From Porodaedalea pini (Eukaryota; Basidiomycota; Agaricomycetes; Hymenochaetales; Hymenochaetaceae): a stretch of 64,000 bases of DNA. Position 1 is the first letter of the stretch, and every line of letters starts with the position of its first letter. The DNA is taken from positions 86,075 to 150,074 of the forward strand of contig NBAY01000085.1 in NCBI GenBank assembly GCA_002794775.1, written 5' to 3'. The notes beneath the pieces were generated by a model. That model worked only from the letters and a program-made list of their open reading frames with translations. It was not told the origin of the DNA and did no database searches. The position numbers and the translations under genes are program-made. Shown here piece by piece: positions 23,286-34,275 of this stretch.

Positions 23286-24964
23286 TTAAACCATAGGCCA
23301 TTCATCAAATGAACCCTGACAAAAACGAAAGAAGCTAATCATGCCTGCATCCACGGCAGCGACCACGATCATCTTCTTTCCCATCTTCAATATCTGGAAC
23401 GGGTTCGGGCGACGCGGGGGGACCGTTGGTGGCTTGCTTTTGTCATCTGCAACCCAGCCGAGGAGGAAGAGGCGCCGTAAGAGGTTGCATATTCGAGCGT
23501 ACAAAGATAGTGGAGGCGCGACGGGTGCCTGTGCTTGATTCTGAGGCTTCACGTCCTTCTTCACGGATGAACCCTTCTGCTGGGCTTGTCCGAATCGTTT
23601 TCGCGGAGTTGGTGGCGGGAGCTCGGGAAGCTGCTCGAAAAGTGTACAGAGCTCATGAAGTGTAGGCATCGGCGTTCTTCGCCCACTTCACAGAGCGTGT
23701 CAGTAAGTACATCTTCACATCGGAGATCGGGCAACTCACTCGACGACAATAACAGAGTAATCGGGCGGAGGTGGGGCCGTCTTGCGGTATTGCGTCACGG
23801 GCTTGTAGAGATGGAAGAAGACCTCATACGGCGAAGACTGCTGTGCCGGAGGAAGGGGAGGGAGCGGCTGTGTATATCCAGAAGGTATAAATCGTAGTGC
23901 AGAGAAAATGGAGGCTATGATGTAAGTCAGACTATTGCACTCATTCGCTGAGCATTCAAGGATAACTCACAGTATGAGAGGAAGCTATGAACAAAACCGC
24001 CGATTTTCAGAGGTCTCCACCGGTCAATCCCCGGAGTTTGACGACCGTACCATCTTCTAAAGGGAGACAAGAAAGTGTCTAATATGCGAGCAAATACTCC
24101 TGGGCCATTATATTTGGGGGGACGGGATAGTGGAAGCGCAGTGGTGTAAAAGGGATCCGGTGCACGGGCACGGGTGACGGTGTACCCGAGACGTTTTAGG
24201 TAAGCATATACCTAGATACAGGCTCGTTTATCTTTCTCTTCACACATTCTCAAAAAGAATATGACTCGAGATAAAGAAGTAAACTCACTTGATAGCGTTC
24301 TAGGGTCAGATTCTCCTTGCCGATCATTTCAGCATATGCTTGTTGGACAGTCATGGGCGTTCCCTCGTCGGCCGTCACATCATCGATTTGAGACCAGCAG
24401 AACATGTTGCCACGTTCGACGAGATACAGTGCTTCTTCAGGAAGGAATTCTACGACTTTCTCTGCCTTATTTTGTTCTTGTGACCCAATGGGGACGGATA
24501 TGCGCACGTCGCGAGGTACATTGTGTCCCATGGTACTAAGAAAGTTGCCCCTAGCACTCAAAACGCGCGCTCGAGAGATCTCGGGACACCAGACAGCGTA
24601 GCTAGCTACCTTGCTAGAACGGGACATGAGAAAGACTGACTGCAGCCAAGATATTATTGTAAACATACCTGGACACTGTCCGTTCAACATCAAGCGCGCT
24701 GAACATCGCCGATCGCACACGCTCGAGCTTATGTTGTTGCAGATTCGTGCCTGTTCCACCTCCATCGACGCCGCCCGCAGGTTCGAACTCCTTGTCACCG
24801 CGCTTCGGGATGGCCGGTTTGCTCGAGCTCAAAGAGGCGAGAGCAGATAGTTTAGTCCAGTCTGGCCCACCGTCGTCTTCGTCCGACGATTGTCCTGCAT
24901 CATCTGGAGTTTCTTGGTTGTTTATGGGTACACTCGATGTTGGTCTCTCTAGGAAGTCGTCCAT
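23286..24964 (-). CDS. SEN54: tRNA-splicing endonuclease subunit Sen54
   Basis: Structural subunit of the heterotetrameric tRNA intron endonuclease. The N-terminal exon starts MDDFLERPTSSV (24964). After a splice near 24660 comes the conserved domain: YAVWCPEISRARV, LPEEALYLVERGNMFCW and MTVQQAYAEMIG with LTLERYQ. The next exon continues VYAYLKRLGYTVTRAR, and RWRPLKIGG follows. The C-terminal part carries SSPYEVFFHLYKPVTQYRK, PDYSVIVVE and the family-typical ending VVAAVDAGMISFFRF with FDEWPMV. A Pro-rich stretch of about 60 residues is inserted before the C-terminal motif. It shares a 131-bp divergent promoter with the BTB gene. Confidence 0.92.
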
Positions 24965-25095
24965 CTTCTGTAAAGAGGTTAATAGAGTCAGACCTCGCCA
25001 AGTCCATTGACTGTAATTTTACTGGTCACGTGATTGCATATTCGTGAGGTCAGAATCTATATCTATCTTTCTCATCTGCTTCCTCCTGGGCTCAT
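24965..25095. promoter_or_regulatory. Divergent promoter between SEN54 and a BTB gene
   Basis: Only 131 bp separate the two ATGs. It contains GGTCACGTGATTG (around 25025), an E-box-like CACGTG. That it is a shared bidirectional promoter is inferred from spacing. Confidence 0.5.
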
Positions 25096-26481
25096 ATGGC
25101 GAACGAACCACCTAACAAGTCGTTTCAAGCAGAGGAATCTGAACCACGAAGGAAACGTTCTAGATTGTCCAGTTCTGATGGCATCGAGTCGGTGGCGAAA
25201 GAACTGGCAGATATTAAATCCGAATCGCTTGTGGTCACTGAGGCAGGCACTGGTGTGAATAGCGCAACTCGCGATGGGAAGTACTATTTCGCCGACGGCA
25301 GCTGTGTAATTCTGGTTGAAAACACTTTGTTCAATGTACAATGAGCTTCGTTTCTGGTAATGTTTCACCTAGCATGATACTTATCAACGGTTAGGTACAT
25401 CGAACCATCATGTCGCGCGACGCATCGTCGTTTTCATCTCTGTTCACGCTTCCCCAAGGAGAGCTGAAGTCGGAAGGGAAGTCTGATCGCGATCCTATAG
25501 TATTAAGTGGGGATACGGTTAGTGAGTTTCGAAATTTCCTCTGGGCGATGTATGCCATGTAAGCGGGTCTTCTATATCTTTTGATAATAGCTAACTTGGT
25601 GTACACTCTTTTTTCCAGGCCGCACGAGCTCAAAGCTCTTTTCGAGATGCAGTCTGACTTTCCTAAACTACTCGACATAGCCAAGGTTGCAAACAAGTAC
25701 TCCTTCAAGTCACTAGAGAACTGGGCCTGCGACGCACTCCAGGCAAGCGTCTCACGACGACCATTTCCCTTTAACGAAACAAGTCCAGCACATCGTGAAG
25801 AGCTTACCCGTGTAATTCGCCTCGCATGCCTCTGCCAGCACGAACGCTTGCTTAGAACAGCAGTGGGCACGCTGCAACAACGGCTTGCCACATCCCCCGC
25901 CTGTCTCGCCCTTGCACTGAGCCTTTGCGACGAGCTTGAGTCGGACGCGATTCCGGGCTCAGTTCGCCCGTCTGTACGAGTCCTCGTAGGCATTGCGCAC
26001 TTCGCGGCGTTGGCGCGCGGACCTGCCTTCTGGGACGCTCCTGAGACCCGTCTAGCACAACGCACAAAGCTTCGCGTGCTTGTGGGTCACTACAATCTCA
26101 CAAGGAAGTGGTTCGACATTCAGGCAGAGCCCGCTCCCGAATTCACACACGCACCGTCATGCGTCGCATGGAACCAACATACATGCAAACTGAGCTGGCA
26201 GGCGTTCTGGGAAGAGAGCATTACGAGCGCTTCTGTCACGAAGCTCGAACTCACAGATGTGGGAGAAAAGCTAAAGGTTATTCTTTCTGCAATTGATCAT
26301 TGGGGTCCTTGGGGACAGGTTCGTCCATGCCATATCTTCTTGGCTCATCGAAAGTGCTCATATCTCTGTCTATCAGGCCAGCGTCATGCATCACGAATGC
26401 AAGAAAGAAGTGAGAAAAGTACTGGTCAGAAGGATCAAGGATTTTCAAGATAATTTGGCGGATTATTTCCCCCCAAACTGA
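25096..26481 (+). CDS. BTB/POZ domain protein
   Basis: Starts MANEPPNKSFQAEES. After an intron ending near 25394 the BTB fold continues with VHRTIMSRDASSFSSLF, then LSGDTVSEFRNFLWAMY, and after a second intron PHELKALFEM, DIAKVANKYSFKSLENWA. This spacing is typical of the large Agaricomycete BTB family, probable Cullin-3 adaptor-like or scaffold proteins. The long C-terminal half is helical with clustered Cys/His (HAPSCVAWNQHTCKLSWQ), matching a segment also seen in the element-borne BTB protein at 44901 (HAASCTSPEKCKQVWSEAWW). A last small exon ends DYFPPN. Confidence 0.8.
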
Positions 26482-26641
26482 TATAACAAGTAATAACAGG
26501 TGATTTACCCTTCATTGGTTTCTATGTATCGATGTGCAGCTGCTTCTCAATAACATAGCTGTGCTATAGCGGATTTTTGCCAACTAAAGATTAGATCTAC
26601 GATCACGTACGAAAGAAGAAACGTGTTTAATTTGACTGGGT

Positions 26642-28275
26642 TTGCGAGTCGCAGCAAAGCGCCGCTATCTCTACTTCAAGCTCTTGAACCACGACCACAT
26701 CGAGACTCATCCACCGACTTCCTCCCAGCTATCGCAGGATGAGCTATGGAGAATACATCAATTTCTGCGAAAAGTTGCTAATCTTCGACTTGAAAGGCAC
26801 GCGTCAAACTGGAGATGGACTCTGGCGTATTGTTGTCTTCCTTTTTTACTTGAAGGAGGACGGCGCCATACGATACAGTTGGCCCTCTTCGATGACCTAT
26901 TCGACCATTTTGCGATTCCAGATTCATATCAAACGAAGTCACGCTCGACAACAGTGGAAACCTTCTTCTCCAGTTCGTGGAAAGGAGGCGTCAAGTCGCA
27001 CATATTCGATCCCTGTCGAAAATTACGAATGCAAGCATAACTGCTGTCACCCTCGCAGAATTAGCACTGAACCATATCATGTGCATGCTAGCGAGTGACG
27101 CTCGCTTGATGCTGCTGATGGAAGCCGGAACCAGAATGAGCACATTTTGTTCACCCTCAACAGACCTCAGATCTGCTAGCCTCGTACATCGAACATGGAC
27201 CCTTCGAATTGCCGTGAATGTATGTAGGAGCATTGGCGTTTTCTATGCGCATCACAGCCTGTTTATCGGACCCTAGACACAGTGTTTAAAGTTCGGGGAG
27301 CGGGATGATGAAAATGACATAACGATGTCTTCTATCTCCTCCATGCGTTGCTCCTGGATTCATTGAGCTCTCCATCCGCGTTCGATACAAAACGTTTGGA
27401 CCTATGTACATATATGCTGATAAAACAGTCCCATGCCTCGGCAATTTAAAACACTTCAAGCGCTCGACGATCTTTGACTGCACGTCTTATGGGCTTTGCG
27501 TAGCCGCCTGACGCCGCAGTGAAGCGTGCCTTCTCTGAAATAATAAAGGTTTGTGAGGGCGAAAAAAAAGCAGTTCCCCTACCTACCTACCTACCTACCT
27601 ACCTACCTACCTACCTTCTTGGATTGGCGATGAAAGGACGGAGTCTCAAAAGCCAAACTCCAGATCATAATATTATATTCTGGGACAAGCTTTTCATTTG
27701 TGAGTCATATGTCGCGATGAATGAAAGTAATTTCGGTCACTTGAAATCCTTGTTACTTCACTCGAAATGCTGTCTATTACATTCAAATGTGACGGGTCGC
27801 CAGCCCGAAATCATCATACCAGTGACTCTATACTATTGCTCAGTCTTACACACCTTAAAATTGAGCGGAATATCTGAACATATGCTTTTCCCTAGAAACT
27901 TGTTGTTCTCCCTTCTCATACTTCAGTTAAGAACATCGAGCTCAAATCTTATGGAAGAGCCAAGATGTTTGAGTTCACTGACTTTTCAAAGCTGGTAATA
28001 CCATGCCCTCAGTTTCTCGATCGGTCGTCCGAATTACAGATATTCAAGATTCGACATATGCTCTATCCATTTCCAAAATCCCCGACTTTCTGTGTGTAGC
28101 ACGATAACAGACTGGAACAATTCGAATTAGCAGTTGCCGATGTTGCGATTTTACCTTTAGCATACCGACCAAAGTCACCAGACGTATCAAGGAAATGGAA
28201 TTATGTTTACAAGTGGTGTCAATAGACCAGGTACGAGTATTTCATTGAGAGAAATAATATTCACATACTCCAGGA
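26642..28275 (+). pseudogene. F-box family relic, copy 0
   Basis: Scattered frames resemble the F-box genes downstream: RHTIQLALFDDLFDHF corresponds to the N-terminal block PRIALSVFDDVLKILRD; RRQVAHIRSL corresponds to RRQVARLRSI; SASLVHRTWT matches the F-box end; a later frame HTLKLSGISE resembles the repeat region. They lie in different frames with stops between, so the copy is dead. A (CCTA)n repeat lies inside. Confidence 0.65.
27578..27615. repeat. (CCTA)n tetranucleotide repeat
   Basis: Nine or so perfect CCTA units seen directly. Confidence 0.95.
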
Positions 28276-28440
28276 TTGGACTCTTCGGATGAATGCATGG
28301 TGCGTTCGAGGAGAACGGGAGAAAGCAGGTCAATCCGAGCTTCCTTCAAGTTGGTCCCCTCGGCGATCTGCGCACGTGCAAACAGCACCAAACAAATGGA
28401 AATGAAAAGGGTGGCTCACTCTTTGATGGCGCGTGTGGTA

Positions 28441-29125
28441 ATACGCCCCGTGATTTCTGATTTAGGCCCCGTGACAGATCTGCGTGCCCCGTGACAGATC
28501 CGTGCGCCCCGTGACAGATCCGCGCACCCCGTGACATATGATTTAGGCCCCGTGCACTTTGTTACTGGCCCCGCTCCTAACCTTTGAGCTAATAACTCAA
28601 GAACGGCTGGGCGCATCGCAGTGATATGGGTACCAATCGAAAGCTATTGATGAGTAGAGTACAGGAAAATTAAGGGTACATAGAAATTCATCCTAATTAG
28701 GAAGTTATGAGTAGAACACTCCTGAGCAACACCGCCCAGGTCAGCAACTTGTAATGAGACAACCACAGCATGTACAGCAATATTAAGACATGTTCTGGAG
28801 AGGTGGTGATGCTAGTAATGAGGGAAAAATAATGAATTGTTACCACATACAGTGATTCCCCACGAGAGAGTGCCAAAGGAATAGCAGGCTTGTGCAGCTG
28901 CCGCCTGGCCACCTAGATCTAATTTTGACTCTTGAGGTGACACAGACATGTAAATTAGATAGATGAGAGTCATATAATACCATGTATGTATTTTTAATTC
29001 TGCCAAAATCAATAGTTATAATACTATAATACTAACAATGCAGGGGCAGGACGTTGTGAGATCACGTGATGTAAAGACCGCGTGTGCGGGTCATGACATC
29101 GGGATGCAATTCCTGCACACAGAGA
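28441..29125. repeat. Left terminal inverted repeat of element 1
   Basis: Matches the reverse complement of 32542-33252 nearly throughout, for example TCATCCTAATTAGGAAGTTA and AGATCACGTGATGTAAAG. It lacks about 30 bp present in the right arm just inside GGGTCATGACA. Confidence 0.9.
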
Positions 29126-29468
29126 CTGGCATGGAGCTGCCCTCATTTGTTAGTGTGCTAAGGGACTCAGAAATGAAGCAAATTGTCAAATGACACACAG
29201 GTAGTATTGCAGCCAGTACAAATATGTCATTGAGTTTCATATGACAAGTAAAATAGGTATACTTATGTGCTGGAAGTGCAGCGTTCAGAGAAAGACCAAA
29301 TAAGTAGACAAGCAATGATAGTTGGCTGGAAGTGTCTGTATCATTATCTATTCTATTCCTTGGAACCGAGGAGAGTCTCATCTGAGGATTGAAGGTCCCT
29401 CACGGCAGAAGTTCTGTTTATCACAATAAATGGTCGGAAAGAAGGGCAGACAGTAATGGAAAATCTTC

Positions 29469-31106
29469 TTACCTGGAGAGCGTTGTATATGTCCTAACTG
29501 ATGCTTTTGAGGTGAAATGAACATTCTGTGTGTCCTGCAAGTTGAGCTCCTCCATTTCTTCTACTTCAGCAAAGTCAGTGGCCTCCGAACACGGCGTTGT
29601 TGCAAGTTCGAGAAGAGAGGCAGCTGCATGAATATCTTCCTCGCTGGTAATCGACTTGCAGTCGATTTTTGGAGTGTGAGGAGTTGATGGGCTTAATGTG
29701 TTGAGACGGAAGGTGATATGAAATGGAGAACTGGTGGGCTGGGGGCTTGCAGTTGAAGGCTTAGGCTGTTCGTCGTGAGAAATCCTGGCCAAGTTGTATT
29801 CAGGGAGGAATATTGTTTTTCGAAGGAGCTGAAGAGTAAAATGCTGCTGCAAGCCCCCCATATGGTCTTGAGAGAAGAGAGGAAGGTCCATAGCAATAGA
29901 CAGCATGTTGGCCATGACAAAAACACCACAGTCATAGCCATTGTTCTGCAAATTCGACTGAAGCAATGAGGAGGTAAAGACGTACTGAAAATGAGGGACA
30001 GAATGAAACTTGCCTTCATCATTACAAAACTCCATTTGGAAGGAAGGGAGTCGGGGTGTTTCTCAGCAGACCAACGTCTACAAAGGTATTTACGAATTTC
30101 CTACAAGCACATAAATGTCTTATAAGCCAGAAAAGCACATTTTAAGTAAAAAACATACCGCTTCAATCACTTTAGAGTCATCAAAAGCAGCACTTGAAAT
30201 GCTATTCCAATACTGGATCTGCTGCTTCTCAAAATCGATGACACAAAGGCTCCAATGGCTCCCACTACTCTTGCGACCTTTGGTCCTGTGCTCCATAAGA
30301 GGTTGTGACACAGGGCAGAACATTTTTCTGATGCTGCCATCAAACAGTCTTGTCTGATAAGAGTTTGAAAGTATGAGACGCAGTCATGCAAAATGTGAGA
30401 AATAAATACCTTTGTTTTGCCAAATGGTCTGGAAACAGCTTCGTAGCCTTGTTGGCACAGCTGTGACATGAAAAATGTTGACATGAAGACCAACTTCAGC
30501 CCAAGACATTGGGACAGGAGAGCAGCGAATTGGCACAAAGCATCACTGCTCACCAAGTCCTTCGAGTGCAAGCTAGAAAGCTTGTCTGCATGATAAGAAA
30601 TCTGCCTTCCATGTGCAGGTTTCAGTTTGTATTTTGGTCTGCGTTGGGGAGATGCCGTTGAAAGACGTATTTTATGCTGAAGCTATCGGCCAGACAACTG
30701 CTGAGTTGTGGATAAAAAGGACAAGCACGAGACACACCTCTCTTCAAAGTTGCGGAGCAAGGGGCTCCGTCAACGCATTATAGAGGCCTGAAGAGCTGTT
30801 AAGTTGTGAGGGGGGAGGAGGCTTGATGGGTGTTCGAAGGACAAATGGTTCACCGAGAGCAGAAGGTGTGGAGGAATGCCTTTGTGCAGTCTGAAACGAA
30901 TCAGATGAGAATGAAGGCGCAGTAAGGAAGGAGTCTGATGATGAGTTCTTCATTTCGATCTTAGCATTTTTCAACTGTGAGTCTTTGAGAGAATTATCAA
31001 AAGAAAGCACTCGGGGTGTTACAATGGGTGGACGATCCAAAGCTCTGTTGATAGATGTTGAAGAATGAAATGCGATGTGTCGTTTATGAATGTTGTCTGC
31101 CACCAT
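29469..31106 (-). CDS. Ulp1-type (C48) cysteine protease, element-borne
   Basis: SUMO/ubiquitin-like protease fold, frequent cargo or partner of fungal and plant DNA transposons. Motifs in order: SSDALCQFAALLSQ; after a splice, RLFDGSIRKMF; GSHWSLCVIDFEKQQ with the catalytic His; YWNSIS; after further splices, NLQNNGYDCGVFVMANM with the catalytic Cys and the preceding Gln. At the expected catalytic Asp position of the triad (usually Y-DS) this copy has Asn. A Ser/Pro-rich C-terminal tail ends at 29469. The N-terminal part starting MVADNIHKRHIAF (31106) is Ser-rich and its join to the protease domain is unclear. It is transcribed divergently from the kinase gene. Confidence 0.72.
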
Positions 31107-31149
31107 TGATCTGGGAGCCCACTTTTGAAAAAGACATGTAGAGAATCAA

Positions 31150-32391
31150 TGTGTATGCAACTCGAGGCACAAAAAATGACTCACCATGCTATTCTCATTG
31201 TACATCTGCTGCAATTGGTTATATGCAGCTACGTCAACAGCCTGGACATGTTGCAAGACACGGAAACCCGACAAGCCACCAAGTGCGCTCGAGATATACT
31301 TGTGGTACAGTTCACCTACCCAACAGCGTAAGGCTTCCTCAGCGTCGAACGGACGAGGTTCTTGACAGCTCCATGTCTTTCCTTCGTGGAGGTGGCTACG
31401 CTGACATTAACCTCATCGCGACGTCCACTATGGGCAAACTCGCTGTGAAGGTGGTCCTTCTTCGAGGCAAACAAAACGTAATGCGCACCCAGAAGGTATG
31501 CGTCTGTTTAACTCACTGCTGCTTCCAATTCGTGTCTCACTGACTTGAATATATGCATCCTGTTAGATAGTCGAAAGGGAGATTGAAATATGGAGCTCCC
31601 TTAGTCATCCGAACATCCTCCCTTTCTTAGGGATATCTATCCCGAATGACCTGCCCTTCCCTTCTATGGTCTCTCCGTTCATGCACAATGGCTCCTGCAG
31701 GCTGCTACTCCAACCGCGTTTCGTGCAACTAGCCAATATAGTACGTCCTCTTCTTTTCTCATCTTCTTCACTTCCCATTAAGCTGTTCATCTTCACTTTT
31801 CATAGATTAAAGGGTGCTGTTGTGCGCTTCAGTACTTGCACGACAATGGTATCTCTCACGGCGACATTCACGCAGTACGTTTGCCAAACCTCCTCCATCG
31901 TTTTCTATTCATTTATGTCCTTCTGCAGGAAAATATTTTGCTCTCTGATACATGGCAGCCACTACTGTCAGATTTTGGTCGTTCTACTAGGCTCACAGAA
32001 GTATCCGATGAAGAGCCTTTTGAGGCTGGATGCAACCGTTGGACGGCGCCAGAGCTGATTCTTGAAGAAATTAGTCCAACCACTGCATCAGACATGTATT
32101 CCATTGGCATACTCATAATAGAGGTGCGATTTCTTCTCTGACTGTTTACTATTCACCTCTAAATACTTTTTACTCTTGTAGATTGCAATCCAAAAGCCAG
32201 CTTTCAATTCCTTGAAGGATCCTGTGTTTATCATTGCTCTCATGACGGACTCACTGCCCAACATCCTCAATGACAATGAAATTGTTGTAGGTGAACTTTC
32301 TACCTGTTTGCTGGATTTATCAAGCCAGTGCTGTGTGAGGGATCCCCTTGCTCAACCAACTGCTGGACATGCTGTCTCATTACTCTCGTAA
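31150..32391 (+). CDS. TKL-like protein kinase, element-borne
   Basis: Kinase domain over about six exons; the true start was not fixed. Motifs: a Gly-rich loop FLRGGGYADINL, LAVKVV with the ATP-anchoring Lys, EREIEIW with the C-helix Glu, LSHPNILPFLGI, YLHDNGISHGDIHA/ENILL as catalytic loop (split by an intron), LLSDFGRS (DFG), NRWTAPEL (APE) and DMYSIGILI. The HGD form is common in Agaricomycete TKL kinases; the usual catalytic-loop Lys is His here. The C-lobe ends at 32391 with a stop. Exon 1 includes LDMLQDTETRQATKCARD, a helix-rich pre-kinase segment often seen in this family. The gene lies inside element 1, so it is either captured host sequence or true cargo. Confidence 0.75.
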
Positions 32392-32541
32392 TTTTCTTAC
32401 TGTTGTTTTCCTTTTCTTTTAATTTTCCATTCTCTTCCTCACTCGGTATATATCAATACATGTATATCTAGTTCACATTGCATTACATGGACATTGCACA
32501 TAATATAATGTAATTTCTTTACTGGAAGCACTTTATGATCG

Positions 32542-33252
32542 ACGCTCTGTGCACAGGAATTGCATCCCGTGTATATGATCGACACTTTTCCCTCGCGCGT
32601 CAATGTCATGACCCGCACGCGCGGGTCTTTACATCACGTGATCTCACAACGTCCTGCCCCTGCATTGTTAGTATTATAGTATTACAACTATTGATTTTGG
32701 CAGAATTAAAAATACATACATGGTATTATATGACTCTCATCTATCTAATTTACATGTCTGTGTCGCCTCAGGAGTCAAAATTAGATCTAGGCGGCCAGGC
32801 GGCAGCTGCACAAGCCTGCTATTCCTTTGGCACTCTCTCGTGGGCAAATCACTGTATGTGGTAACAATTCATTATTTTTCCCTCATTACTAGCATCACCA
32901 CCTCTCCAGAACATGTCTTGTAATTGCTGTACATGCTGTGGTTGTCTCATTACAAGTTGCTGACCTGGGCGGTGTTGCTCAGGAGTGTTCTACTCATAAC
33001 TTCCTAATTAGGATGAATTTCTATGTACCCTTAATTTTCCTGTACTCTACTCATCAATAGCTTTCGATTGGTACCCATATCACTGCGATGCGCCCAGCCG
33101 TTCTTGAGTTATTAGCTCAAAGGTTAGGAGCGGGGCCAGTAACAAAGTGCACGGGGCCTAAATCATATGTCACGGGGTGCGCGGATCTGTCACGGGGCGC
33201 ACGGATCTGTCACGGGGCACGCAGATCTGTCACGGGGCCTAAATCAGAAATC
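32542..33252. repeat. Right terminal inverted repeat of element 1, inner part
   Basis: Reverse-complement partner of 28441-29125. Its outer end (34174-34184) is displaced by the retroelement at 33253-34160. Confidence 0.9.
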
Positions 33253-34160
33253 TTTTTTTTTTTTTTTTTGAATGCATTTATTACGCGCGTCAGCCACTGT
33301 TTAGTTACAAATGCGCGGTCCACATAGGGTGGACACCGTAAACTACTCGACTAATCGTCCACGGTATGGATTTGGGGGGCCATAGGCCAGAGAGGGGGGT
33401 ATCGTCAGGCCACTCATATGACAGAGGGGAAGACGGTGGGAGCAAGACATTCAGATAGCTAAACTAATGCCATCCTACTGGTCACCAAGGCCACTGCAAT
33501 CGCAAACGATAGTGGCTTGTCTCCAGGTGGGTGGGCTTGGGCACCTGTGTAGGCACGCGGGGCGTGGGGGGGTGCGTGCAATAATGCTGAGTGGGGTCCG
33601 GTGTCCTGGGTCGGGTCGTCAGTCCGGTGCCCGGGGCACGGTGGTCCGGAGAGCAGTTTTTGTCGTCGTGCTTGGGACAGGAAGTGATCGCCTGGTGGGA
33701 TGACCTGCAAACAGTGGCATGCGGGGGGAGGGCAAGCCCGGCTGTTGTGCCAGGGGTGTGTAGGGGGGGTCACCTGACATTAGGGTGTCAGGAGTCATGT
33801 GACCTGGGGTAAGGCCGGTTGCGGGTACCAAACCGCATTTGCTGGAGGGTGGGTCTGGGGTCCGTGGGAGTTGAGACCCCGGTACAAGCTAGGGGTCAGA
33901 CCCATGAAGGGCCACGGGGCCAGAGGGGTTGGGGCCCTTGGGTGGGTAGGGGGAGGCCGCAAGCACGAAAGGCGACCGGTGGGCAGTTTAGTGTCTTGCC
34001 CAGGATCGCGACGATGTTGTACCTCGTCAGGGGGCCGGTAGGTCCTGTCGTCTGCGTACACCCCGCAGAGGAGAGGGAGGGGAGAGGCACAGAGGGCACT
34101 GGTGGAGTCCGCCACTTTCCCACGAGTGAGATGGTGGTGGTTGAAGGTCAAGAGGCGATG
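33253..34160 (-). mobile_element. Poly(A) retroelement insertion (5'-truncated non-LTR or SINE)
   Basis: A run of 17 T (33253-33269), i.e. a poly(A) tail on the minus strand, starts a 908-bp GC-rich segment. A perfect 13-bp direct repeat TAAATCAGAAATC flanks it (33240-33252 and 34161-34173). Removing the insert restores the inverted-repeat end of element 1. No reverse transcriptase frame is visible; open frames are Pro/Arg-rich noise. Hence a truncated LINE-type element or a SINE in minus orientation. Confidence 0.85.
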
Positions 34161-34275
34161 TAAATCAGAAATCACGGGGCGTATTACGTTTTCGTTTGAT
34201 GGCTGCATCTTCAGTTTTCTGGACCTCAGAAATCAGTCGCTTTTTTTTCCAAGCCATCCTATCGCTCATCAGACC

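Larger units (their letters stand above)
28441..34184. mobile_element. Large TIR element 1 (Ulp1 protease + kinase cargo)
   Basis: The ends are mutual inverted copies starting ATACGCCCCGTGATTTC, flanked by TA on both sides (28439-28440 and 34185-34186). The inverted repeats run about 690 bp: 28441-29125 on the left and 32542-33252 plus 34174-34184 on the right, the right one interrupted by a retroelement. Subterminal tandem motifs CCCCGTGACAGATC lie at both ends, and a palindrome ATCACGTGAT lies at the inner part of both arms. Inside are two divergent genes and no recognisable transposase, so it may be non-autonomous or use an unrecognised protein. The 2-bp duplication alone is weak evidence; the TIRs are strong. 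Confidence 0.88.

Noticed and set aside
28441..34184. KDZ-type transposon
   Set aside because: A Ulp1 protease is present but no KDZ transposase or other DDE protein was recognised.
33459..34208. Pro/Arg-rich ORFs in the GC-rich insert
   Set aside because: Several overlapping frames on both strands are open because of base composition; no reverse transcriptase motif.
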